A stretch of 31,057 nucleotides of DNA from an uncultured Ruminococcus sp. Its GTDB lineage: Bacteria > Bacillota > Clostridia > Lachnospirales > Lachnospiraceae. Positions 24,007-31,057 of the stretch are shown one piece after another. Location: NCBI GenBank assembly GCA_900553885.1, contig USFD01000036.1, positions 1-31,057 on the forward strand. Direction: 5' to 3'. Each line of letters opens with the position of its first letter. Positions within the stretch are counted from its first letter, which is position 1. Under the pieces are notes generated by a model. The model was given only the letters and a program-made list of their open reading frames with translations, was not told the DNA's origin and did no database searches. The position numbers and the translations under genes are program-made.

Positions 24007-27000
24007 TCAGCTGCGTTTCTTTCTGTAGATAACTGTTCCTGCCAGAGCTGCTGATACGACAAGCAGCACTGCTACAGCAGTAATCGGAGTGGTATCTCCT
24101 GTCTGAGCAGCTTTGGCCGGTCCTTCGGATCCGTTGCCTTTTCCGTCAGTTCCATTACCTTTGCCGTCAGTTCCGCTGCCTTTTCCGTCATCTCCGCCTG
24201 CAGCCGGCTTGTTGTCCTGTCCGTCTGTGCCTGGTTTCTTATTCGGATCTTCTGTACCGGAAACAGGTACCAGTGCATCCTGTGCTGCCTGGAGTGCTGC
24301 AAGTGCAGCGTCGATATCTTCCTGTGTTGCATTCACATCATCCAGAACTGCCTGTGCATTTGCAAGTGCTTCCTGGTAAGCATTCCAGCTGTCTTCTGTA
24401 TACTTATCCTTTTCGGAATCTGCTAACGCATTGTCAACAGCTGTCTGAAGTTCAGATTTGTCAGCTGCCGGTGTGATTGTGTCAGCCAGTGCAGCCTGCA
24501 GTGCTTTGTATGCGTTATATACGTCAACCTGTGTTGCGTCCGCATTGTCCAGAACTGCCTGTGCATCTTTAATTGCCTGCTGAAGTGCTGCCCACTCGTC
24601 TTCACCGTAGTTTCCCTGTAATGCATCTGCTGCAGAATCTACCAGTGACTGAAGCTGGTCTTTATTTACTACAGACTGAGTCTCTTCTACTTTCACATAT
24701 GCATGATATCTGTAATTGTAAGCATCGTACATCGGATAGAAGTGCAATCCGTTTGTTACAAGATGCGGAACGGATCCGTCTTCAGCATCCGGTCCTGTTA
24801 CAACTTCTACAGAGTCTTCCAGGTTCTCGCTGAGAACTACTGTGTACCAGTTCATCGGTACATATGTTTCTCTGTCGTCTTTTGCTACCATTACAAGCGG
24901 TCCATACATCAGAGATGCTACTGTGCTTCCGTCCACCTTGTCCGGTGTCTTGTCAAGGTGAAGGGTATACGGCATTGTGATTTCTACAACATCTCCGTCG
25001 CTCCATGCGCGGTCGATCTCAACGTATGTGCTGACTTCCGGATTTGTGCAGATTGTTTCGCCGTTTACCTTAACCTCGAATCCTGCTGTTGCCCAGTAGG
25101 GAACTCTCAGTTTCATTGTAAAATCGCCTGAACCGTTTACAGTAAGTTTGGAGTGTTCAGACGGGAAGTTTGTTTCCTGTTTTACAGATACACCCATCTC
25201 GTCCCATGTTACTGTTGTCGGCATGTACAGATTTACATATAATGTATCATCTGTTTTCGCATATGCTGCTGCCTGATATTTTACGTGGTTCTCCATACCT
25301 GTTCCGTTACAGCAGGTGAATCCGCCGTAATCAGAATCGTAGTCACGTTTCTGGCCCGGATCGATCGGAAGCATGTAGGTTGTACCATTGTGCATCCAGT
25401 CTGTTGTATCATGGCTCTGGGAAGCGGCGATCTGATTGATCACTGTTCTCTCATAGTAATCCATGTACTCTGCATTGTCCGGATCATAGTTATAAAGGTC
25501 TTTTGTCAGCTTCAGCATATTGTAAGCTGCGCAGGTCTCGCAGTTTTCACCACGTCCTGTATTTCCAAGGATATTATTTCCCTGCTGATAAGGATCTTTG
25601 AACATCTCGCCTGTTCCAACGCCGCCGATTGAGTAAGCGTAGCGCTGTGTTACGATGTTCCAGAAGTTATAAGCTGTATTGTAGTAGGATACGTCGCCTG
25701 TTGCTGCATACTCGTGGATCGCACCAACGATACGCGGAATATGCTGGTTCGCATGTTTGCCCTGAACTACGTCGATATTTGCTGCCAGATCAGCGAACCA
25801 TGATTTGTGGTCGAACATCTTTGCAGCTTCCATGAACTGCTCTTCGCCTGTAATCTCGTACAGTCTTGCAAGAGACTCGTTCATTCCGCCGTACTCACCT
25901 GCGATGTACATTGCCCACATTTTCTCACGCTGTGCTTCATCTGTACAGTTGCTCAGTCTTCTGTAGATCCAGGATCCGATTCCCTTTGCAACCTCAAGAG
26001 CTTCCTCGTTGCCGCCGTACTGATAGCAGTCAATCATACCTGCTGTAATCTTGTGCAGTGTGTAATACGGAGCCCAGATTGTGTTGTAAGGTGTATACTG
26101 CTCAAGCAGTGCGAACTGATCCGGAGAATATGCGCTCAGGAATCCCTCGCCCCATGTGGACGGATCTGTGCTCCACAGATTCTGTGCCGCATTTGTCGGT
26201 GTACACTGTGTCTCGAAGTCTTCCGGATTGCCCTTGGACATCTGCTGCAGTTTGTGCAGTTCAGAAACCATGTAATCCATCTTCTCCTTGTATGCGCTCT
26301 CTCCTGTGGACGCATATGCCTGTGCCAGAGCGGAGAGGAAGTGTCCGGTAGAGTGTCCTCTTAACAGACCTGTCGGCTCCTCCCAGCCGGTCAGCGGAGC
26401 TGCACCCTTTGTATCTGCGCCAAATGTCATACGGAAGTTATACAGCATTCTGTCCGCATCCATAACCTTCAGATACTCAAGATCACGTGCCATGTTCTGT
26501 CCGAAGATTGTGTCTGTTCCGTCAAGGCTGATATCGCTGAGATTAAACTCTGTTGAGACAGCTGCCGGAGCTTCAGAGATCACATCTGTAACGGTTACTG
26601 TTGCAGTAACTGTTACATCATAATCAACAATCTGTCCTGTTACTTCTACTGTATCGCCTACTGTGCTGAACTGATCAACTGTCAGATCTGTCGGCCATAC
26701 AACTTTTTCTTTTCCTGTTGTGTCGTTTTCATATGTAACGTCTACATATCCCGGCAGAGAAGGAAGCATACCTGTCTGTGTCTCAACTTCCACTGCTGCA
26801 ACCTTCACAATATCTGTTTTCTCATAAATCGGAACAACTGTTGCAGTAAATTCCTTTTCAACAGATGTATCGCCGTAGGAAACTGTAGCTGTCAGTACAA
26901 CATCTACCGGATTTCCTACCGGTCTTGTAACTGTACCGTCTGCCGCGATAATATCCGGGTGAGAGCTTGTCCATGTAATTGTTGATCCTCTTTCACCGGA

Positions 27001-28188
27001 TGTCGGAAGTGTCAGATTCTCATTGACTGCCGCAAGTCCGGACAGCTTCAGATCTTCTGCATCACCATTTACGATTTCCTCTGCAGTAAGCTGCTGTTTT
27101 ACAGTTACTTCAAAGCTCTTCGTATCCTTTGCGTCGCCTGCTGTAATTGTTGCTGTCAGTGTTATCGTTGCATCGCCTTTTCCAGCCTCCGGTCTTGTAA
27201 CTGTACCGTCTGTGGCGATTACATTCTCATCTGAGCTTTCCCAGCTGATATCAGATCCTGCAGCTCCCTTTGTGGGAAGTGTCAGGTTATCAATTACTGC
27301 GCTTACGTCGCCCAGATCAAGCCATTCTTTATCCCGGGAAACTTTATCCGCGTCCGGAATAGCGAACTGATCCGCTACTTCATCTGCTGTCATAGCGTAA
27401 TCATAGATCTTGAAATCTGCTACCTGTCCCTGAAGGATATCATTCTTAAACTGACCATAACCGATTACTGCGTTGTCTGCACCTTCAAGGATTGACAGAT
27501 CCGCGTCTGTTTTTGTTGTTCCGATCAGAACACCGTCTTCATAAAGAGACATTTCTTTCTCTGATCCATCAAAAGTAACGGTTGTGAAAATCCATTTGTC
27601 TGTTTCCAGCGGCTCGCCTTTTTCCGGACCCATTTCATTTCCCCAGCCGCTGTTTGTAATAGCTGCTGTATATCCTGTATGTCCGCTGTTAGCACCGTCA
27701 GCGATCAGATACATATAAGATGTTGTATTAAATCCGCCGTCATCCGTTTTAAATCCGAAATCCCAGATTCTCTGATACATACTTCCTGAATAATCCATCT
27801 TTACCCAGCAGCTTACGGTCATATCTTCCATGCCGTTAAACACACCGCCGGGAAGCTCCACATACGTATTCGTATCGCTGGGCTGTCCTCCGCGGAAGTC
27901 GTAAGCCGTATAATCTGTTCCGTAAATGTTTGCATTCGCTGTTGTTACCTGGGATCCGGTCGGACGGATAACACCGCCGTATCCGTTTCCGCTCATGTCA
28001 TTCACAATAGTTCCTGATTTTAAGCTTTCAAAATCATACCAGAGACGAAGTCCGTCTTCCGCTTTTGCTGCCGCTTTATCCGGCTCCGCAGCGTTTACGA
28101 CATCTGACAGCGGCAATACTGTTACTGTCATAGCAAAGGCTGCGCCAAGGGCAATTCCCTTTTTCATCCAGTTCTTAAAACTTTTCAT
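24007..28188 (-). CDS. Secreted, wall-anchored GH127/GH146-type beta-L-arabinofuranosidase
   Basis: I use ATG 28188 (1393 residues), because AAAGGGG lies 5 nt before it and a signal peptide follows (1 to about 34, ending VNAA). Domains in order: a concanavalin/LamG-like domain (46-275), two short Ig-like domains (about 282-365 and 366-452), a bacterial Ig-like domain (about 455-536), then the catalytic (alpha/alpha)6 region (about 547-1165). In that region E884 and C886 of CETC and C959-C960 of FTCCNG match the zinc-binding Glu/Cys set of GH127; in HypBA1 the first of the CC pair is the nucleophile. Two FIVAR repeats (about 1174-1240, 1243-1310), a DGKGNG-type linker and AAQTGD plus membrane helix and RKKRS end the protein. 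The anchor motif lacks the proline of LPXTG. It would remove arabinofuranose from plant glycans or glycoproteins. Confidence 0.88.
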   Translation of the reverse strand: MKSFKNWMKKGIALGAAFAMTVTVLPLSDVVNAAEPDKAAAKAEDGLRLWYDFESLKSGTIVNDMSGNGYGGVIRPTGSQVTTANANIYGTDYTAYDFRGGQPSDTNTYVELPGGVFNGMEDMTVSCWVKMDYSGSMYQRIWDFGFKTDDGGFNTTSYMYLIADGANSGHTGYTAAITNSGWGNEMGPEKGEPLETDKWIFTTVTFDGSEKEMSLYEDGVLIGTTKTDADLSILEGADNAVIGYGQFKNDILQGQVADFKIYDYAMTADEVADQFAIPDADKVSRDKEWLDLGDVSAVIDNLTLPTKGAAGSDISWESSDENVIATDGTVTRPEAGKGDATITLTATITAGDAKDTKSFEVTVKQQLTAEEIVNGDAEDLKLSGLAAVNENLTLPTSGERGSTITWTSSHPDIIAADGTVTRPVGNPVDVVLTATVSYGDTSVEKEFTATVVPIYEKTDIVKVAAVEVETQTGMLPSLPGYVDVTYENDTTGKEKVVWPTDLTVDQFSTVGDTVEVTGQIVDYDVTVTATVTVTDVISEAPAAVSTEFNLSDISLDGTDTIFGQNMARDLEYLKVMDADRMLYNFRMTFGADTKGAAPLTGWEEPTGLLRGHSTGHFLSALAQAYASTGESAYKEKMDYMVSELHKLQQMSKGNPEDFETQCTPTNAAQNLWSTDPSTWGEGFLSAYSPDQFALLEQYTPYNTIWAPYYTLHKITAGMIDCYQYGGNEEALEVAKGIGSWIYRRLSNCTDEAQREKMWAMYIAGEYGGMNESLARLYEITGEEQFMEAAKMFDHKSWFADLAANIDVVQGKHANQHIPRIVGAIHEYAATGDVSYYNTAYNFWNIVTQRYAYSIGGVGTGEMFKDPYQQGNNILGNTGRGENCETCAAYNMLKLTKDLYNYDPDNAEYMDYYERTVINQIAASQSHDTTDWMHNGTTYMLPIDPGQKRDYDSDYGGFTCCNGTGMENHVKYQAAAYAKTDDTLYVNLYMPTTVTWDEMGVSVKQETNFPSEHSKLTVNGSGDFTMKLRVPYWATAGFEVKVNGETICTNPEVSTYVEIDRAWSDGDVVEITMPYTLHLDKTPDKVDGSTVASLMYGPLVMVAKDDRETYVPMNWYTVVLSENLEDSVEVVTGPDAEDGSVPHLVTNGLHFYPMYDAYNYRYHAYVKVEETQSVVNKDQLQSLVDSAADALQGNYGEDEWAALQQAIKDAQAVLDNADATQVDVYNAYKALQAALADTITPAADKSELQTAVDNALADSEKDKYTEDSWNAYQEALANAQAVLDDVNATQEDIDAALAALQAAQDALVPVSGTEDPNKKPGTDGQDNKPAAGGDDGKGSGTDGKGNGTDGKGNGSEGPAKAAQTGDTTPITAVAVLLVVSAALAGTVIYRKKRS

Positions 28189-28668
28189 GCTTTCCCCTTT
28201 CTTTTTTGAAAAATCTGGTAATTCAATCATATTTTTCTCTTTCAGATACATTCGCCGCAGCATCCGCATCTGAATCAACTTATCACCACCCTTTTGCGGA
28301 ATTTGTCTTCTCTGTGAATCACAGGCAATGCTGTAACCATATGATTCATGAGAACACAAATACGGGCCTGAAAACGTCATTTTACAAAAACATTAACACG
28401 GCGCAGGCAATACTTAAATTTTCATACATACCTGCGCAGTTTTTGTAATTTTGTTCCCTTGTCCGCGTTCTTCCGCTTTTATAAAACGTTACACTCAGTA
28501 TATTATTTCTTTTTAAGGGATGCGATAGACTTTTTTTAGAATTTTATGGAATATTTTTAGTTCAGAACACATAAGATTTTTATGCTGGAAAATAAATCCA
28601 CAGGACTGCAGCTGTATGACTGTTGTGCAGACTTCCGCTGCACTTTATACAGCCGCATTCCCGCGGAC
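28189..28668 (-). other. Upstream region of the arabinofuranosidase gene
   Basis: This 480-nt stretch between the response regulator stop and the enzyme start has no convincing gene. It contains a nested inverted repeat (28382-28448) and A/T-rich tracts with possible but unconvincing -10 boxes near 28490-28500. The in-frame extension of the enzyme gene into it lacks a ribosome site. The likely promoter of the enzyme gene and regulator target sites are here, but I cannot place them. Confidence 0.4.
28382..28448. repeat. Nested inverted repeat upstream of the arabinofuranosidase gene
   Basis: The outer arms TTACAAAAAC / GTTTTTGTAA (28382-28391, 28439-28448) and inner arms GCGCAGG / CCTGCGC (28401-28407, 28431-28437) are exact. 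They are separated by 9 nt on one side and 1 nt on the other, with a 23-nt loop. On the minus strand the inner stem is followed after 9 nt by GTTTTTG, so it may partly end the response regulator transcript. It could also be a regulator site. Confidence 0.5.
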
Positions 28669-30288
28669 TTAAATATTTTTATTCTGCTGCCTGTAATCCT
28701 TCGGCGAGCATTGATTGTATTTTTTGAAAAGATGACTGAAATACTGAGGATCATTGTATCCCACCTTGTAGGCAATTTCAGAAATCTTAAGAGAGGAACA
28801 CAGAAGAAGTTCTTTCGCCCGCTCCAGGCGTACCCTTGTCAGATACTCGACAAATGTTATTCCTTTTTCTTTACGGAATACAGAACTGAAATAGCTGGGA
28901 TTCATATTAACATATTCCGCCACGGAATTGAGCGAGATATCCTCAGACATATAATGTGTATTCACATACCGTTCCGCCCAATCTATCACATGGGCATACT
29001 TGCTGCCGCTTATTTCGTCCCGTCTCGCCAGTGTATCGGAAAGAACTTTCTGCAGGACTTTCCGCATATCTTCTACTGTATGTACATTCTGTATTTTCTC
29101 CGCAAAAACCTCTGCATAATTCTCGGATTTTCTTTCGATTCCATTCTTTTTACAAAATGTATTAATAGCAATGAAAATATCCACCGCCAGATACTGTCTC
29201 ATAAGCAGAGACTGAAAATTATCTTCCGGGATTTTCCCGAAATAGAAATCAAGAAAACTGTCCAGGTCATCCGGCGTTCCTTTCACCAGAAATCGTTCAA
29301 TCAGCAGCCGGCTGTACTCCAGTTTATCCAGATTGTCTGTGCTGAACGCCTTATTCTGAATCAGGCTGGCTTCTTCTTCGATAATGATCTGTCCCGAATC
29401 TTCAAGAAATCTTCTGGAAAATGCTTTTTCCGCAGTTTCAAAAGCATCTTTGAGCTGACTTATGTTCTCAGCACTGTACCCGACTCCTCCGAAATACTCC
29501 ATTTCCGGATATTCCCTCATCATTTTTCCAAGACCGGTTTTCAGAGTTCCGAGTTTCTCCATGCTTTGCTCATTTGTCTCCGCCCGTAACAATAAAATCC
29601 ACCGGTCGCTCCCGTTTCTGAAGCATACCGCGCCTTTTGGGAAAGCATCTTCTGCGCAGGCTTCAAGGCGTTGCCCGATCTCCTCCATCCTGTTTTCCGT
29701 ATTATACTCCGCGGAGCGTTTCCTGACGCTGAAAATAAGGAAACGGTATACTCCCTTTCCGAGAAGGATCCCCATGTCCTGAGCCTTCCTGTCTGCCTCC
29801 TCTTCCGATATCGTACTGTAAAGCAGATCATTCAGCAACCTCATCTTTTTTATACTGGTACTCTCTGAGACAGTCTTTCCTTCATCCGGCCTCTGGTTCT
29901 GTTTTTCCTGTTCTGACTGAATCTTCTTTTTAATTCCGCGCAGACTGCTGACAAGATTCTCAGGAGAAACCGGCTTTACCAGATAATCAGAAACTCCCAT
30001 GCTGATTGCAAGCCGCACATATTCGAATTTCTCATCATTACTTAATATTACAATTTTTATGTCCGGAAGAGCCTCTTTAACCAGACGGCTTAACTCAAAA
30101 CCGTCTATGAAAGGCAGATCTGCATCTGTAATCAGTACGTCCGGCTTCTTCTCCAGAATCCGTTCATATGCTTCTTCTCCATCTCCTGCCGCTCCCGAAA
30201 ACACATACCCCTCATTTTTCCAGTCAACCGCTTCTTTCATTGCACATCTGGCAGTCTCTTCGCTTTCTGCAAGAAATATTTTAATCAT
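28669..30288 (-). CDS. AraC-type response regulator (YesN-like)
   Basis: This 539-residue protein has an N-terminal receiver domain (1 to about 120) with the phospho-acceptor D55 in ITDADLP and K105 in YLVKPV. A long middle region has coiled and GGDEF-like or ligand-sensor character (about 140-420). Two helix-turn-helix units of AraC type close the protein (about 435-535; SLNSVAEYVNMNPSYFSSVF and KISEIAYKVGYNDPQYFSHLF). The usual Asp-Asp pair of the acidic pocket is E8-S9, so phosphate chemistry may be altered. No histidine kinase is in the window. Divergence from classical YesN is mild. By position it most likely controls the arabinofuranosidase gene downstream. The Shine-Dalgarno is weak. 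Confidence 0.88.
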   Translation of the reverse strand: MIKIFLAESEETARCAMKEAVDWKNEGYVFSGAAGDGEEAYERILEKKPDVLITDADLPFIDGFELSRLVKEALPDIKIVILSNDEKFEYVRLAISMGVSDYLVKPVSPENLVSSLRGIKKKIQSEQEKQNQRPDEGKTVSESTSIKKMRLLNDLLYSTISEEEADRKAQDMGILLGKGVYRFLIFSVRKRSAEYNTENRMEEIGQRLEACAEDAFPKGAVCFRNGSDRWILLLRAETNEQSMEKLGTLKTGLGKMMREYPEMEYFGGVGYSAENISQLKDAFETAEKAFSRRFLEDSGQIIIEEEASLIQNKAFSTDNLDKLEYSRLLIERFLVKGTPDDLDSFLDFYFGKIPEDNFQSLLMRQYLAVDIFIAINTFCKKNGIERKSENYAEVFAEKIQNVHTVEDMRKVLQKVLSDTLARRDEISGSKYAHVIDWAERYVNTHYMSEDISLNSVAEYVNMNPSYFSSVFRKEKGITFVEYLTRVRLERAKELLLCSSLKISEIAYKVGYNDPQYFSHLFKKYNQCSPKDYRQQNKNI

Positions 30289-30305
30289 AAATCACTTTTT
30301 CCCTA

Positions 30306-30334
30306 ATTATAAATTGCACTCCTACTATTCTACA
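30306..30334 (-). promoter_or_regulatory. Possible promoter of the response regulator gene
   Basis: A perfect TATAAT (complement of 30306-30311) lies 17 nt after TGTAGA, which matches the -35 consensus at only three positions. The inverted repeat TTATCA-N6-TGATAA (30382-30399) further upstream could bind a regulator. The spacing to the ATG (17 nt) implies a very short leader. Confidence 0.35.
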
Positions 30335-30406
30335 TTTTTTCCCCGAAACAGGCAATCATTTTTTACAGTATTTTCTATTTTTTATCATCTGGCTGATAAC
30401 CGGAAG

Positions 30407-30434
30407 CTGCGGCAGGCAGTTACCCCGGCCGCAG
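30407..30434. repeat. Hairpin CTGCGGC / GCCGCAG
   Basis: A 7-bp perfect inverted repeat with a 14-nt loop lies between the small RNA region and the response regulator gene. No T run follows on either strand. Confidence 0.4.
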
Positions 30435-30465
30435 ATACGGAAGGCCCGACACGTACTTACAAAAA

Positions 30466-30545
30466 GAAAAAAGGACCTGTAAATACTAAATTTACAGATC
30501 CTGGAAGCTCTACCACTCGAGACGGTCACATACCGGAGTTTGTAA
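30466..30545 (-). ncRNA. Candidate small structured RNA 2 with terminator
   Basis: On the minus strand a first hairpin (ACTC-CGGT-loop-ACCG-TCTC-GAGT) is followed by GGTAGAGCTTCC and then an intrinsic terminator: GGATCTGTAAAT pairs with ATTTACAGGTCC over 12 bp including two G-U pairs, then TTTTTT. There is no convincing promoter of its own; it may be read from RNA 1 upstream. The stretch CTCGAGTGGTAGAGC looks like a tRNA D-arm, but the rest does not fold as a tRNA, so a decayed tRNA is an alternative. Confidence 0.45.
30478..30514 (-). terminator. Intrinsic terminator of candidate RNA 2
   Basis: A 12-bp stem with a 5-nt TTAGT loop is followed on the minus strand by six T residues and more pyrimidine-rich sequence. 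It would isolate the response regulator gene from the rRNA/tRNA side. Confidence 0.85.
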
Positions 30546-30567
30546 TATCAGATTTTTGTTACATAAA

Positions 30568-30675
30568 ATAAAAAACGGAAGGTATTTGGCGGGTGTGCCC
30601 TCTCCCGCATTTCTTTTGACCTCTTGGGTGCGTAGCAGCACATTCTCTACTTCAAATACCTTTCCGCTTTATTGT
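30568..30675 (-). ncRNA. Candidate small structured RNA 1, own promoter and terminator
   Basis: This transcript of about 105 nt would start near 30675. An outer stem of 13 bp (CGGAAAGGTATTTG with CAAATACCTTCCG, one bulged A) encloses the whole RNA, and six T residues follow it, so the closing stem doubles as terminator. Inside are a GTGC-loop-GCAC hairpin and a GCGGG-loop-CCCGC hairpin, separated by an unpaired CCCAAGAGGTCAAAAGAAAT. I tested it by eye against SRP RNA, 6S, 5S and common riboswitches and saw no match; SRP core GGAAGGAAGC is absent. No ribosome site plus open frame is evident. I therefore call it an unassigned sRNA. Confidence 0.65.
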
Positions 30676-30681
30676 ATACAC

Positions 30682-30711
30682 ATTATAGCTCTTTTATTCT
30701 TTTTTTGTAAA
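30682..30711 (-). promoter_or_regulatory. Promoter of candidate RNA 1
   Basis: TTTACA (complement of 30706-30711) is followed after 18 nt of A-rich spacer by a perfect TATAAT (complement of 30682-30687). The distance to the start of the outer RNA stem fits a start about 7 nt after the -10. Confidence 0.75.
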
Positions 30712-30784
30712 GCAGTGCCAAAAGATAAAATCAAGGCCATATTACCGCCCTCTTTCCTGCCGTAATAACATTATTATAGCAGAA

Positions 30785-30823
30785 AATATATAAAAAAGAT
30801 CTGCAATTCTAACTTGCAGATCT
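30785..30823 (-). terminator. Intrinsic terminator of the rRNA/tRNA operon
   Basis: A perfect 10-bp stem (AGATCTGCAA / TTGCAGATCT) with a 7-nt loop follows the tRNA by 4 nt on the minus strand and is followed by TTTTTT. It ends the ribosomal transcript. Confidence 0.95.
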
Positions 30824-30827
30824 TAAG

Positions 30828-30900
30828 CTCCCCCTGTTGGACTTGAACCAACGACACTTCGGTTAACAGCCGAATGCTCTACCGACTGAGCTAAGGAGGA
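30828..30900 (-). tRNA. tRNA-Asn (anticodon GTT)
   Basis: This 73-nt tRNA has a 7-bp acceptor stem (TCCTCCT with AGGGGGA), a D-arm with AGCTCAGTCGGTAGAGC, an anticodon loop with CTGTTAA (GTT, Asn), GGTTCAAGTCC in the T-arm and a G discriminator base. CCA is not encoded. It follows the 23S gene by about 85 nt and is probably co-transcribed. Confidence 0.97.
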
Positions 30901-30984
30901 ATATTTAATTAGAAGATATATTCATGTACCTTCAAAACTACATACAAAGAATCAATCTATCATCCATCTTCACCTATTCCGCTC

Positions 30985-31057
30985 TGGTTATGCCCTCGAC
31001 CGATTAGTAACAGTCAGCTCCATGCGTTACCGCACTTCCACCTCTGCCCTATCTACC
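30985..31057 (-). rRNA. 23S rRNA, 3' end (partial)
   Basis: On the minus strand the sequence contains AGCTGACTGTTACTAATCGG and then TCGAGGGCATAACC, the conserved 3' end of Firmicutes 23S rRNA. The end near 30985 is set by the terminal helix. The rest of the gene lies outside the window. No 5S gene lies between it and the tRNA. Confidence 0.95.

Noticed and set aside
28189..28380. Upstream extension of the arabinofuranosidase frame
   Set aside because: It would place 64 residues before a clear signal peptide; AAAGGGG supports 28188.
30568..30675. Assignment of RNA 1 as SRP RNA, 6S RNA or 5S rRNA
   Set aside because: The SRP core GGAAGGAAGC, the 6S bulge layout and the 5S loop CCGAAC segment are all absent.
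1..31057. CRISPR arrays, insertion sequences, phage or integrase genes
   Set aside because: No regularly spaced repeats, transposase frames or terminal inverted repeats were seen; repeats inside 24007-24500 are protein-coding FIVAR and linker repeats.

Overview
The window reads as a chromosomal segment of a Gram-positive Clostridia bacterium, most likely a gut Lachnospiraceae. Pointers are a class B sortase with an SPQTG-type substrate, a LoaP-like NusG paralog inside a capsule operon, a YesN-type AraC response regulator, and a large wall-anchored GH127-type arabinofuranosidase with FIVAR repeats. I cannot name the species. All convincing genes lie on the minus strand, so the biology runs from right to left.

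Right edge (about 30.46-31.06 kb): the 3' end of a 23S rRNA gene, a tRNA-Asn with an intrinsic terminator, and two compact structured RNA candidates. The first candidate has its own consensus-like promoter and terminator; neither matches an RNA family I know. Next come an AraC-type response regulator (28.67-30.29 kb) and a 1393-residue secreted beta-L-arabinofuranosidase-like enzyme (24.01-28.19 kb), which ends at a strong terminator.

Capsule/exopolysaccharide operon (23.8 kb down to about 0.36 kb): a near-perfect sigma-A promoter (TTGACA-N17-TATTCT) starts the regulatory and export module. Its genes are a CpsB-type phosphatase, a Wzz-like chain-length protein, a BY-kinase, an LCP ligase, a class B sortase with its probable SPQTG substrate, a small membrane protein and a PglF-like 4,6-dehydratase. 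A leader follows with a hairpin, an intrinsic terminator and then loaP. Downstream of loaP are a PglE-like aminotransferase, a PglC-like phosphoglycosyl transferase, a PglD-like acetyltransferase and a PglA-like GT4. Together with the dehydratase these imply that the repeat unit starts on undecaprenyl-phosphate with a di-N-acetyl-bacillosamine-type sugar.

Variable cassette (about 12.1 kb to the left edge): base composition becomes markedly more AT-rich by eye. The cassette holds two GT2s, several GT4-like or GT-A transferases, an EpsG-type Wzy polymerase, a pyruvyl transferase, a ferredoxin/F420-dehydrogenase-beta-like protein and a Wzx flippase. Beyond Wzx are remnants: the start of a GT2 gene with a perfect Shine-Dalgarno but TAG as codon 2, preceded by the probable tail of another gene.

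Model: sugar nucleotides are made and assembled on the inner membrane face, flipped by Wzx, polymerised by Wzy under Wzz/BY-kinase/CpsB control, and attached to the wall by LCP. LoaP probably decides whether polymerase passes the leader terminator into the long glycan cassette. The points most worth a second look are the LoaP leader with a loop-to-downstream complementarity, the orphan small RNAs by the rRNA operon, the sortase/substrate pair inside a capsule operon, and the decayed glycosyltransferase at the left edge.
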